DNA of 64,000 bases from Geosporobacter ferrireducens (GTDB lineage: Bacteria > Bacillota > Clostridia > Peptostreptococcales > Thermotaleaceae). Position 1 is the stretch's first letter. Each line of letters starts with the position of its first letter. The translations under genes and the position numbers were made by a program. The notes beneath the pieces are model-generated. The model was not told the origin of the DNA, searched no databases, and was given only the letters and a program-made list of their open reading frames with translations. Shown here piece by piece: positions 25,399-33,758 of this stretch. The stretch is from positions 5,063,416 to 5,127,415 of the forward strand of contig NZ_CP017269.1 of the NCBI RefSeq assembly GCF_001750685.1, given 5' to 3'.

Positions 25399-26595
25399 GT
25401 GAATAAAAAAATATGTAAAATAAATTTTTTAGTATCTATTCTGATCGTCTTATCTTTGACCACTGCTTGCTGGAATAACAGAGATATAACTGATATTGCT
25501 ATAGCAGTTGGTGTTGGCCTGGACAAGACAGATTCAGGAGAAATTGAACTTACTATTGAACTGGTAAATCCTTCAGCAATACAAGGTGAAGAGGGTGGAG
25601 GAGGTAGCCGTGGAAACTCCCCGTCAAGTATTGAAGTATCTGCATCTGGCGCTACAATTTTTGCTGCTGCCAGAAATTTAATAGGCCATTCAAGTAGAAA
25701 AATGTTTTTTTCCCACATTCAAGTAGTCATCATTGGAGAATCCCTTGCGAGGGATGGGTTAGGGGAAATCATAGATTTTTGGGAACGGGATCATGAAACT
25801 AGAAGAAAGGCAGATTTTCTTATAGCAAAAGGAATAACTGCTAAAGAGATACTTAAAACTCAGACGCAAATAGAAAATTTAACTTCTATTCACCTTATGA
25901 AAAGTCTGGAAGCCAGCAATGCTATAGGAAAAATTCGAAAGATTACCCTCTTTGATATTATTCAGCAAATTCATGAGCCGGGACGTTCTGTTATCATAGG
26001 GACAGTATCTCCTGGCAGCGCTTCTGAAGCGGCTTATATTGAGGATATGGAGTTTCAAGGAGCCAGCGTTTTCAAATATGGCAGATTGATAGGCTTCCTT
26101 TCTCCATCAGAAACCAGAGGCTTTCTATTTGCTACTGACAAGATTCAGAGCACCATTCTTACTGTTCCTAATCCATTAGTGCCGGAAAAGCTATTTGCTG
26201 TAGAAGTTCTTAATAGTAAAGGGAATGTAGAAGCAAAACTTGAAAAAAAACAACTTAAACTAAAAATCAAAGTAGAAGCTATGGGAAATCTTGGAGAAAT
26301 TATAGGAGAAAAAAGTCTAGTAGAGTTTGATTTATTAAATACATTACAAAAGGATCTTGAAGAAAGCATAAAGAAGGAGATAAGCGAAGCGGTGAAAAAG
26401 GCACAGCAGGAATATCAAAGTGACATATTTGGCTTTGGTGGAGTGCTTTATAGAAAACAATATGAAGATTGGTTAAAACTTGAGGATAATTGGGAGAATA
26501 TTTTTTCAAACACACCAATAGAAATTGACGTAAAATTTAGCCTTAATACTTCAGGCCTTATCAAGGAGCCTGCATTTTCTAACATAAGGGAGTGA
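25399..26595 (+). CDS. Germinant receptor C subunit, lipoprotein (Ger(x)C family)
   Basis: This 398-residue spore lipoprotein has a signal peptide ending in the lipobox LTTAC (Cys about 24), then WNNRDITDIAIAVGVGLDKT, which is the family signature, FFSHIQVVIIGESLARDG, and a C-terminal domain ending in EYQSDIFGFG, WENIFSNTPIEIDVKF. The C subunit is needed for receptor assembly. The start codon is GTG 25399, weakly supported by AGGATG upstream. The gene follows the A subunit by 47 bases. Confidence 0.9.
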   Translation: MNKKICKINFLVSILIVLSLTTACWNNRDITDIAIAVGVGLDKTDSGEIELTIELVNPSAIQGEEGGGGSRGNSPSSIEVSASGATIFAAARNLIGHSSRKMFFSHIQVVIIGESLARDGLGEIIDFWERDHETRRKADFLIAKGITAKEILKTQTQIENLTSIHLMKSLEASNAIGKIRKITLFDIIQQIHEPGRSVIIGTVSPGSASEAAYIEDMEFQGASVFKYGRLIGFLSPSETRGFLFATDKIQSTILTVPNPLVPEKLFAVEVLNSKGNVEAKLEKKQLKLKIKVEAMGNLGEIIGEKSLVEFDLLNTLQKDLEESIKKEISEAVKKAQQEYQSDIFGFGGVLYRKQYEDWLKLEDNWENIFSNTPIEIDVKFSLNTSGLIKEPAFSNIRE

Positions 26596-26599
26596 GAAA

Positions 26600-26806
26600 A
26601 TGAAAATCATTGCGATACTCATTGTGTTTCTAATTATTACCGTCATTGATTTTCCTAAACTGTCCAAGCAAGACAGCAAAAAGAAATATATAGCCATCTA
26701 CTTTACGCTACTGTTTCTTGGGCTATTGATTAGCATTTTACAGATTTTAGTAGAAGATCTTCCAGGTCCTCTGTTAATGTTAAAAAATATCATTGAGAAA
26801 ATATAG
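26600..26806 (+). CDS. Small two-helix membrane protein of the ger operon
   Basis: This 68-residue protein has two hydrophobic segments (IIAILIVFLIITVIDF and YIAIYFTLLFLGLLISILQI) joined by a basic loop (KLSKQDSKKKY). It starts four bases after the C-subunit stop with AAGGGAG just before. Short D-type subunits with two transmembrane helices accompany many GerA-type receptors and modulate germination, which fits; direct homology cannot be confirmed. Confidence 0.75.
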   Translation: MKIIAILIVFLIITVIDFPKLSKQDSKKKYIAIYFTLLFLGLLISILQILVEDLPGPLLMLKNIIEKI

Positions 26807-26866
26807 TTATACAACTCTAAATTCCAACTTACTTTTTAAACTATACCAAAATGGAGGAAAATTGAA

Positions 26867-27949
26867 ATGACAGGAGAAAAAATATCTTCTTATCAGCTGG
26901 GAATGATAATAATTTCCTTTTTTATGGGCAGTGCTTTAGTGATAAATCCTGCTGTCGCAGCAAAGCAGGATGCCTGGTTTGCCTTTTTATTTGCTTGGAT
27001 TGGGGGGCTTGTTTTGCTATGGCTTGCAATAAAAATTGCAGAGTTGCATCCTAAAAAGTCCTTAGTAGGAATATTGATAGATTGTTTTGGAAGATTTTGG
27101 GGAAAATTAATAGCCCTAGCGTATGGATGGTATTTCATACATCTTGCAGCAGAAGTAATTCGCACCTACGCCAACTATGCAACAACTGTAAGTTATCCTG
27201 AAACACCGCTGCTTTTTTTTTCTGTCTCCTATTCTTTGGTGGTAATCTATGCACTGAAGGTAGGGATTGAAACCGTAGGCAGGATGAGTGAAGTTTTTGT
27301 ACCTTTTATTATTCTGGTTATTATTTTTACCTTCTCTGCTTCCTTATCTTCTATGGATATTAGAAATTTTCAGCCTGTATTGTCTCAAGGATTTCTTCCG
27401 CCATTAAAAGCTGGATTTACTACAATGACTTTGCCTTTTGGTGAGTTTTTCATATTCTTAATGATTTTACCTAATCTCAATCATCAAGATAATTTTAAGA
27501 AAACATCCCTTTTAGCCTACCTAATAGGAGGGTGTATATTATTTACTATAGTCTGTAGAAACCTTTTGGTGTTGGGAGCAGATATGTTGGCAAGAGACAT
27601 CTTCCCTTCCCATATTGTATTTAGACTTATACCAGTAATAGATGTTGCACCGCTTTTAGATATCAATCTGATTATAGCAGGAGTAGTGAAAACCTGTATA
27701 TGTCTCTATGCATCAGCTAGACTCATCATCGAGGTTTTTGGCCTTTTAAATTATAGAATTCTGGTTTTGCCTCTAACTGCTTTTGCTGTATCCTTGTCAA
27801 TGATGGTTCGTGGTAGTGTCATAGAACAGATCACTGTTACAATGGAAATATGGCCAATTTATTCAATACCCTTTCAAATTATCATTCCTCTAGCTTTGTT
27901 AGTATTATCCTTGTTGAACAGAAAAAACTCTAATTATAATAGAACATAA
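26867..27949 (+). CDS. Germinant receptor B subunit (GerAB/GerKB family, APC fold)
   Basis: This 360-residue integral membrane protein has about ten helices and belongs to the spore germination permease family (APC superfamily), the subunit thought to bind the germinant. Typical features are the start ISSYQLGMIIISFFMGSALV, AKQDAWFAFLFAWIGG, YANYATTVSYPETPLLFFSV and a final IWPIYSIPFQIIIPLALLVL. GGAGG precedes the ATG. It completes the receptor together with the A and C subunits. Confidence 0.92.
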   Translation: MTGEKISSYQLGMIIISFFMGSALVINPAVAAKQDAWFAFLFAWIGGLVLLWLAIKIAELHPKKSLVGILIDCFGRFWGKLIALAYGWYFIHLAAEVIRTYANYATTVSYPETPLLFFSVSYSLVVIYALKVGIETVGRMSEVFVPFIILVIIFTFSASLSSMDIRNFQPVLSQGFLPPLKAGFTTMTLPFGEFFIFLMILPNLNHQDNFKKTSLLAYLIGGCILFTIVCRNLLVLGADMLARDIFPSHIVFRLIPVIDVAPLLDINLIIAGVVKTCICLYASARLIIEVFGLLNYRILVLPLTAFAVSLSMMVRGSVIEQITVTMEIWPIYSIPFQIIIPLALLVLSLLNRKNSNYNRT

Positions 27950-27984
27950 AAAAGAAAGTAGGAATAAGAACATTCACACCGTCT

Positions 27985-28119
27985 ATGGAAATCAATGACG
28001 AAAGATCGTTTTCTCTCGAAGGAGTTATTGAAATGCAGGTAAATATGACAAAAGCGCAGGTTCGCATTATACGGGCCGAAACAAGCAGCAAGGTGAAATG
28101 TCACTACGCAACTATGTGA
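27985..28119 (+). pseudogene. Possible DUF4097-like fragment
   Basis: This 44-residue frame reads MEINDERSFSLEGVIEMQVN, MTKAQVRIIRAETSSKVKCH and YATM then stop. It resembles the start of a beta-repeat (DUF4097/adhesin-like) domain, with SLEGV and VRII. It ends abruptly against the convergent permease gene. No RBS is visible; this is a weak call. Confidence 0.3.
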
Positions 28120-28653
28120 TTATAAATTACTGACACTGTCGTAAAGTTCTTTTTTATCTTCCTTCGTTAATACAAAATCAGTTACAAAGGCAATAATGAG
28201 AACAATAAAAATATTGGCAATAAACCTTGTTATGGTGAGTTTCCAACCCATAGACGAAGCTTCAAACAACAGCAGAGGTATTCTGATGCTAGTGCAGGAA
28301 CAAATAAAGATCAAGACATTTAAAAGCTTGCTGCCCTTCTTCAGCAGCATACCTGCCATCGGCAGTAAGGCATATAAAGGAACTGCAGTAACCATCCCCA
28401 AAAGAAAAGAAACCAGAATACCCCCCATACCTGATTCTTCGCCCATGATTTTATGCATAGCCTCCTTTTCCACCCATACATCCAGCAAACCAGTGCAGAT
28501 GAAAATAGGAGTTAGCATTAATAAGAAGTTTGAAAAAATCTTTCCGGTAAACACAAATGATTTTTTCCCAGTCTGTGGAAAGAAAATAAGGATAAAAAGG
28601 TTGACGGTTATAACGGATAGAAAAAAAACATGTTTTTTGATAAATTTATTCAT
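28120..28653 (-). CDS. Permease half-protein 2 (ArsP/DUF318-like)
   Basis: This 177-residue membrane protein has about five hydrophobic segments, including MLTPIFICTGLLDVWVEKEA, MHKIMGEESGMGGILVSFLL and AVPLYALLPMAGMLLKKGSK. It overlaps the end of the preceding half-gene by four bases, and its RBS (GGAGGGA) lies inside it. The two polypeptides together correspond to the two repeats of the ArsP/DUF318 permease family, whose members move organic arsenicals or other solutes. The substrate is unknown. Confidence 0.75.
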   Translation of the reverse strand: MNKFIKKHVFFLSVITVNLFILIFFPQTGKKSFVFTGKIFSNFLLMLTPIFICTGLLDVWVEKEAMHKIMGEESGMGGILVSFLLGMVTAVPLYALLPMAGMLLKKGSKLLNVLIFICSCTSIRIPLLLFEASSMGWKLTITRFIANIFIVLIIAFVTDFVLTKEDKKELYDSVSNL

Positions 28654-29138
28654 TGAAAAATCCCTCCTATGATAAAAGCTGCAATAAAGGAGAATATGAG
28701 GGCTAACAGGTTTCGCAGCAGGGTTATCTTCCTGCCTAAATACTTTATTTCAAGCGGCATTGTTACAAGGCTAACGGTAGTCAGCGTAAAGATGAATACA
28801 TTAATCTGTATTAGGCCTGCACCACTTTTCAGTAATTCGGAAGCAATAGGAAAAGCAATCAAAGCCGGAATAGCAGCCGCAGAGCCAAGCAATGCAGATA
28901 AGCATACGCCTTTTCCTCCTGATTCTGAGCCAATAACGGCTTGTATTGTTTCCCTCTGTACAACAGCAAGCATAAGTCCCACAAAAATCAATACGGCAAG
29001 AAATTGCGGGAGTACGGATAAAAACATCTTCCATGCCTTTTTTAATGCCAGCGAGGTTTTAGCTTTACTTTTTATAAATGACAGGATCAGTAAAATTCCC
29101 ATAATTCCGTACAGGCATCCGGTAAATACAATCTCCAT
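28650..29138 (-). CDS. Permease half-protein 1 (ArsP/DUF318-like)
   Basis: This 162-residue polytopic protein has FLSVLPQFLAVLIFVGLMLA, VIGSESGGKGVCLSALLGSA and AAIPALIAFPIASELLKSGA, matching the repeat in the next gene (IMGEESGMGG...PLYALLPMAGMLLKKG). A family usually encoded as a single chain is here two translationally coupled halves. GGAGGGGG precedes the ATG at 29138. It is divergent from a Crp/Fnr regulator gene, with a palindrome in the shared region. Confidence 0.75.
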   Translation of the reverse strand: MEIVFTGCLYGIMGILLILSFIKSKAKTSLALKKAWKMFLSVLPQFLAVLIFVGLMLAVVQRETIQAVIGSESGGKGVCLSALLGSAAAIPALIAFPIASELLKSGAGLIQINVFIFTLTTVSLVTMPLEIKYLGRKITLLRNLLALIFSFIAAFIIGGIFQ

Positions 29139-29215
29139 GTTTAATCTCCCCCTCCATCAACGGCCTGAATTTCTTGCTTTATTATATTGATTATAATATA
29201 ATTTGCATGGGAGGT

Positions 29216-29233
29216 ATGTTGCGTATGCAACAT
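29216..29233. promoter_or_regulatory. Crp/Fnr operator between divergent genes
   Basis: ATGTTGC-GTAT-GCAACAT is a perfect inverted repeat just upstream of the regulator ATG at 29242 and about 80 bases from the permease start, next to a TATAAT-rich stretch. It is a likely binding site of the adjacent Crp/Fnr protein. Confidence 0.6.
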
Positions 29234-29241
29234 AATGTGAG

Positions 29242-29913
29242 ATGATTCAGTATGGAGAGATATTAGAACAAACAGATCTTTTTGCCGGCATTGAATCGAA
29301 TGATATTGAAGCAATGATGGGTTGTCTTAATGCACGAAGCATGGAGTACGAAAAGAACGAAATGTTACTGTGGGAGGGTGACAAAGTAAACGATATCGGC
29401 ATTGTGCTTTCAGGACATGGGCGCTCTATAAAAGAGGATATATCCGGTAAAACCGTAATTGTTACTCTTTTAGAAAAAGGCAGTCTAATCGGTGTTTTAT
29501 TAGCTGCCAGCCGGGAACGCAGAAGTCCTGTGTCGGTACAGGCATTGGGTCATCTTTCAGTACTGTTTATTCCCATGGAGAATGTGCTGAAACGATGCAC
29601 TAAAGCCTGTGCAAGGCATGACCGCTTACTACGCAATGTCTTGGACGGTATCGCAGAAAAGGCATTAATTCTGCATGACCGAAATGATTGCTTGATAAAA
29701 CCGTCTGTAAGGGAAAAGGTATTAACCTATTTGACAGGGCTGGCAAAAGCACAAGGGAGTTGTACTATAACCCTTCCATTTGATAGATGTGCTATGGCAG
29801 AATATCTGAACGTTGATCGCAGCGCCCTGTCTAGAGAGCTTTCCAAAATGAGAAAAGACGGATTGATTGATTTTTATAAAAACAACTTCAAACTGCTTTA
29901 CAACAAATTTTAA
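29242..29913 (+). CDS. Crp/Fnr family transcriptional regulator
   Basis: This 223-residue protein has an N-terminal cyclic-nucleotide-type sensor domain (EILEQTDLFAGIESNDIEAM, WEGDKVNDIGIVLSGHGRSI) and a C-terminal winged HTH (CAMAEYLNVDRSALSRELSK). Cysteines are scattered (MMGCLNA, KRCTKACARH), but no standard Fnr N-terminal cluster is seen, so it may bind a small effector or heme. The start codon lies almost directly against GTGAG, a poor RBS. It probably regulates the divergent split permease. Confidence 0.85.
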   Translation: MIQYGEILEQTDLFAGIESNDIEAMMGCLNARSMEYEKNEMLLWEGDKVNDIGIVLSGHGRSIKEDISGKTVIVTLLEKGSLIGVLLAASRERRSPVSVQALGHLSVLFIPMENVLKRCTKACARHDRLLRNVLDGIAEKALILHDRNDCLIKPSVREKVLTYLTGLAKAQGSCTITLPFDRCAMAEYLNVDRSALSRELSKMRKDGLIDFYKNNFKLLYNKF

Positions 29914-29984
29914 AAGGCAGTCCAATAGCATATTGCTTAGTTTAGGTGTTTGAATATTTAAAATTATTGACAAGGACGATTGTA

Positions 29985-30234
29985 ATGGAATTAGGATTTA
30001 TAAAAATTAAAGCTGCCAAAAGTAAAAAATAAACTGCTGGAGCGTAAGGCACTGTTTCATAGGCTGGATGATGTGTTCAAATTCAGGCTTGCAGTCGTTA
30101 CGGCTCCTGTGGGCTTTGGGAAAAGTACTTTGCTTTCTTCATGGCTGCATGAGCATATAAGAGAGTGTTGTCTTGTTTCGTGGGTAGCTTTTAATGAAAC
30201 TGACAATGACCCATTTGCATCTGAATCAGGCTGA
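29985..30234 (+). pseudogene. MalT-like LuxR regulator, N-terminal remnant
   Basis: The sequence begins MELGFIKIK, shifts by one base, then reads LPKVKNKLLERKALFHRLDD, VFKFRLAVVTAPVGFGKSTL (P-loop GxxGxGKS/T) and HIRECCLVSWVAFNETDNDP before a TGA. This is the start of a MalT-type ATP-dependent activator (about 850 residues), of which only the first 80 residues remain, with a frameshift after residue 9. Confidence 0.65.
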
Positions 30235-30250
30235 AGGTTTATTGTTCTTT

Positions 30251-30430
30251 CTAGTACATCCATTCTGTAACTTCATTCCATAGTTTACGTGGACGTACAT
30301 ATGGAGATTCGTTAGGGTAACCTATAGCGATAGCTGCTACGAGTTCATCCTTTCGATTTAACCATGAACATATTTCGTTATTAGAATAAAAAATATCACA
30401 AATCCAAAATAACCTAAATAAGTAAAACGG
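30251..30430 (-). pseudogene. Nitroreductase C-terminal remnant
   Basis: The minus strand reads LFWICDIFYSNNEICSWLNR, KDELVAAIAIGYPNESPYVR and PRKLWNEVTEWMY then stop, the typical ending of nitroreductase-family flavoproteins (AIGYP...RPRK). The N-terminal two thirds are missing. It lies tail to tail with the MalT-like remnant, and another nitroreductase piece lies at 13304. Confidence 0.6.
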
Positions 30431-30483
30431 CGGCTGTTAAGTTCTGAACTTTCATCATGATAAAAAATAAATTATTGATATAA

Positions 30484-30533
30484 GGGGGATGTTCAATATC
30501 GCTATATGTAACATGCGATACTGAACATCCCCC
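30484..30533 (-). terminator. Long hairpin downstream of yeiH
   Basis: GGGGGATGTTCAATATCGC (30484-30502) pairs with GCGATACTGAACATCCCCC (30515-30533) with one mismatch over 19 bases. It lies 27 bases past the yeiH stop. There is no T run close by, so it may be a terminator-like structure, mRNA stabiliser or element end. Confidence 0.5.
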
Positions 30534-30559
30534 TGGACATTCCTTCCCTGGTGTTGTTT

Positions 30560-31552
30560 TTATATCTTTAAAATCGTATATTGTACAATAAGTGAAGTAA
30601 TAGATAGAACAGTCCAACAACTAAAACCAAGTAAAATCGGCTTCCAGCCGTTTTTTATAAGCTTGGCAATATTCGTATTTAAACCAATAGCTGCCATAGC
30701 CATAACAATCACAAACTTTCCGACTTGCACGAACAAACCTCCTGTTCCTGCAGATATCGGCAAGAATGTGTTAATAAGCGAAGCTGCTATAAAGCCTAAA
30801 ACAAACCAAGGGAATATTTTTGAAAACTTATATCCGGATTTGCTGTTTTGTATTTCCTTTTTTGAAATATAAAGTGCAAGTACAAGTGTTATGGGTACGA
30901 TCATTAGGGTTCTTGTTAGCTTCACAATTACTGCCAGATTGCCTGCCGCATTACTGAAGGTGTATCCTGCTGCAACCACAGAAGAGGTATCATTTACTGC
31001 GGTACCGACCCAAAGACCAAAGTTGTAGTCAGTCATATGCAGCAGATGCCCAAGGATCGGAAACAGAAAAGCTGCGACAACATTAAACAGAAAGATTGTA
31101 GAAATAGAGGAAGCTACGTCCGCATCATCGGCATGAATGACAGGTGCTGTGGCAGCAATCGCTGAACCGCCGCAAATGGCTGTTCCTACACCAATCAAAA
31201 TATTCGTTTTACTCTCCAGCTTTAAGCGTTTACCTACTATATAAGCAGTGAGGAAAGCAGCGGTAAGCGTAAAGATCATGAGGACGAGCGTTTGACTGCC
31301 TACTTTAAAAACATTATAAAGGTTCATGCCAAAGCCCAGCAATATAATGGAATATTGCAGCAGCTTTCGAGAAGTATATTTAATTCCGCTTTCGACTAGA
31401 GCCGGTCTTTTCCAAAAAGCGAGAATCATTCCAAATAGGATCCCAAGCACCGGGCTTCCGATAATGGGGAAAAGATGACCAAGCAGCCATGCCGGGGCTG
31501 CTATTATAGCAGTAAGTGCAATTCCAGGCAGTGTATTCAGTACTTTTTTCAT
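30560..31552 (-). CDS. yeiH: YeiH/UPF0324 family membrane protein
   Basis: This 330-residue protein has about ten hydrophobic helices of the UPF0324 family, with FPIIGSPVLGILFGMILAFW, GVGTAICGGSAIAATAPVIH (the family hallmark), GTAVNDTSSVVAAGYTFSNA and KFVIVMAMAAIGLNTNIAKL. Members are proposed sulfur-compound or anion exporters. AAGGGG precedes the ATG at 31552; an upstream in-frame start at 31573 lacks one. A LysR gene is divergent, the same pairing as YeiE-YeiH in enterobacteria, which suggests control by that regulator. Confidence 0.88.
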   Translation of the reverse strand: MKKVLNTLPGIALTAIIAAPAWLLGHLFPIIGSPVLGILFGMILAFWKRPALVESGIKYTSRKLLQYSIILLGFGMNLYNVFKVGSQTLVLMIFTLTAAFLTAYIVGKRLKLESKTNILIGVGTAICGGSAIAATAPVIHADDADVASSISTIFLFNVVAAFLFPILGHLLHMTDYNFGLWVGTAVNDTSSVVAAGYTFSNAAGNLAVIVKLTRTLMIVPITLVLALYISKKEIQNSKSGYKFSKIFPWFVLGFIAASLINTFLPISAGTGGLFVQVGKFVIVMAMAAIGLNTNIAKLIKNGWKPILLGFSCWTVLSITSLIVQYTILKI

Positions 31553-31662
31553 TATAATCACCCCTTTTGACAAATAGTATATACCTTAGTAATATATAAG
31601 TAAAATATTATTATTTTATTATTATGATAAGCTATTACTTATTTATGAGAGGAGATGCTGTC

Positions 31663-32541
31663 TTGACATTAAGACATTTTCAAATATTTGTAACTGTTTG
31701 CGATGCGATGAATATGACTGCGGCTGCAAACACTCTTTTTATGTCTCAGCCTGCTGTCAGCCAAGCAATATCTGAACTTGAAGCACACTATGATGTTCGG
31801 CTTTTCGAGAGGTTATCAAGGAAATTATATCTTACACAGGCGGGTGAAAAACTTTTGGGTTATGCACGGCATATAATCCGGATGAATAGGGATGCAGAAG
31901 GTGAAATGCGGGCTTTAAGCAAAAATGGTTCCATAAGAATCGGTGCAAGTGTCACAATCGGAGCTTGTGTTTTGCCTAAGCTAATAAGATCATTTAAGGG
32001 TGAGATTACAAGCGTAGCTGTAGAAGTGACAGAGGGGAATACAGCACAGATTGAGCAGCTTATCATATGTGATAAGCTTGATTTGGGGCTTGTAGAAGGA
32101 GAAGTTACATTACCTGATATTATCAGCAAACCCTTTTCAGAGGATACGCTGGTATTGATCTGTGGAAAAAATCATCCCTTTTCAAGACGTGTATTTATTG
32201 AACCTCAGGAGCTGGAAGGAGAAAACTTTATCTTAAGGGAAGAAGGAAGCGGGACCAGAAAGACATTTGAGGATGCCATGTCTGAAAATGCACTGACATG
32301 GACATCAACTTGGACATGCAGTAATGCGGATACAATCAAAATGGCGGTTGCTGAAGGGCTTGGTGTTTCTGTTATTTCAGAACGGGCTGTTTGCAGAGAA
32401 ATTGAATCAGGAATTCTCCATAGTGTGAAGATAAATGGACTTTTTTTAAAGCGCCGGTTTAAACTTGTGTATCACAAAAATAAGTATCTTACGGAAGCTA
32501 TGAAGTGCTTTATTCGTTTTTGTTTCAGTTGGGAGAACTGA
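31663..32541 (+). CDS. LysR family transcriptional regulator (YeiE-like)
   Basis: This 292-residue regulator has the N-terminal HTH (TLRHFQIFVTVCDAMNMTAA, SQPAVSQAISELEAHYDVRL) and a periplasmic-binding-type effector domain (SIRIGASVTIGACVLPKLIR, EGSGTRKTFEDAM, VAEGLGVSVISERAV). GAGGAGA at 31649-31655 supports the TTG start at 31663; an ATG at 31624 is in frame but without an RBS. It is divergent from yeiH, and the A+T-rich interval (31565-31640) probably holds its binding site. Confidence 0.88.
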   Translation: MTLRHFQIFVTVCDAMNMTAAANTLFMSQPAVSQAISELEAHYDVRLFERLSRKLYLTQAGEKLLGYARHIIRMNRDAEGEMRALSKNGSIRIGASVTIGACVLPKLIRSFKGEITSVAVEVTEGNTAQIEQLIICDKLDLGLVEGEVTLPDIISKPFSEDTLVLICGKNHPFSRRVFIEPQELEGENFILREEGSGTRKTFEDAMSENALTWTSTWTCSNADTIKMAVAEGLGVSVISERAVCREIESGILHSVKINGLFLKRRFKLVYHKNKYLTEAMKCFIRFCFSWEN

Positions 32542-32741
32542 ATAGGTTTTTCTAAAGTACAGTTATAAATAGGGCGGATGGAAGTCTATGAGATCAGAGA
32601 GGGGCTTTTTATCACAACTTTAAGAATGGACTAAAAAAGACGATTTAAATAGAGTAGCCATATTAACCAGATGTAGAGCTTAATCCATATCTATGGTATA
32701 CTATAGAAAATTATAGATACTAAAAAATACGGAGGATTATC

Positions 32742-33758
32742 GTGAATCAAGTGATAAAAGAGTATTTGATATCTCTAAAAAACAAAACTGTCTCCTTGGA
32801 GGAGCTAAGTGCTCTTTTTGCCGGGGATACCACTTATGAAGAGTTTGCCTCCTATATAGAAGAGTTATGCGCAGAAAATATACTGATACCAATAAAGACC
32901 AGAGGGAGGAATTATAGCAATCCCTCTCTTTTTTATTTCTATCGGGTGGACAAGTATCTTTTGAACAAGGAGCTGATGGAGCAGATCCAGTCTCTGCAGT
33001 TGAAGGTACATAAGGGCATATCCCTAAGTGCCTACTATGGATTAAGCCAGGAGCGGATTACAGAAGATCTACCATATATATTAAAAGTAGACAGGTTTTT
33101 GACGGAAAAAGGATTCCAGCTAGAAGAAGCACTGTCTCCAGAGCGATCCTTTCAGCTGGTTGCCGATGAAAAATGGATCGATGAAAAGGGGGGAAGAAAG
33201 CTCTTGGAGAGACTCAAGGTCTGGGAGGCCCTGAAGATCTCCACAACCCCTGATCCTCTCATGTATGCCCTAAACCCAGCCATGCTGGGCAGTAAAGTAC
33301 ACAGGCATCTGATCGTAGAAAATAAGGCCACATTTTACGGACTCAGTGATGCTATCCGAAACACTCCTTTTACAACCCTGGTATATGGCTGTGGGTGGAA
33401 GATCGCCGGTAGTGTGCAGATGCTTCCCAAGCAGTTGTCTATGGAAGAGCAAACCCATACATACGATTACTTTGGAGATCTGGACTATGAGGGGATGTCC
33501 ATATGGCTCCATGTATATGAAGCCGTAAATGCTAAGCCGGCTCTGCCTTTTTATGAGGCACTGCTGCGGACCAACCGGGCGGAAGGGAAAACCAATCAGC
33601 GAAAAAATCTGCAGGCATTGGAGCAGTTTCTTGCTTTTTTCCAAGAAGAAGATCAAAACAAGATACAAGAAACCTTGGAAAACGGTGGTTACTATCCTCA
33701 GGAAACCCTTACAAAAGACATCCTACAAGAAATCGGGAGGAGTGCAATATGGAAATAA
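32742..33758 (+). CDS. jetD: Wadjet defence protein JetD (Toprim-type nuclease subunit)
   Basis: This 338-residue protein is the DUF2220/Toprim subunit that cuts circular DNA in Wadjet systems. Its N-terminal winged-helix part (residues 1-170) leads to the Toprim core: the catalytic Glu in HLIVENKATFYGL (about 193) and the DxD in YFGDLDYEGMSIW (about 247-249). GGAGG lies before the GTG start. The stop overlaps the jetA start. Its position first in the operon is unlike the A-B-C-D order of type I Wadjet. The assignment is firm because all four partners are adjacent. Confidence 0.9.
   Translation: MNQVIKEYLISLKNKTVSLEELSALFAGDTTYEEFASYIEELCAENILIPIKTRGRNYSNPSLFYFYRVDKYLLNKELMEQIQSLQLKVHKGISLSAYYGLSQERITEDLPYILKVDRFLTEKGFQLEEALSPERSFQLVADEKWIDEKGGRKLLERLKVWEALKISTTPDPLMYALNPAMLGSKVHRHLIVENKATFYGLSDAIRNTPFTTLVYGCGWKIAGSVQMLPKQLSMEEQTHTYDYFGDLDYEGMSIWLHVYEAVNAKPALPFYEALLRTNRAEGKTNQRKNLQALEQFLAFFQEEDQNKIQETLENGGYYPQETLTKDILQEIGRSAIWK

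Noticed and set aside
28196..29190. Plus-strand ORFs of 158 and 173 residues opposite the split permease
   Set aside because: They are reverse-strand shadows. The minus-strand frames have ribosome binding sites, membrane helices and internal homology.
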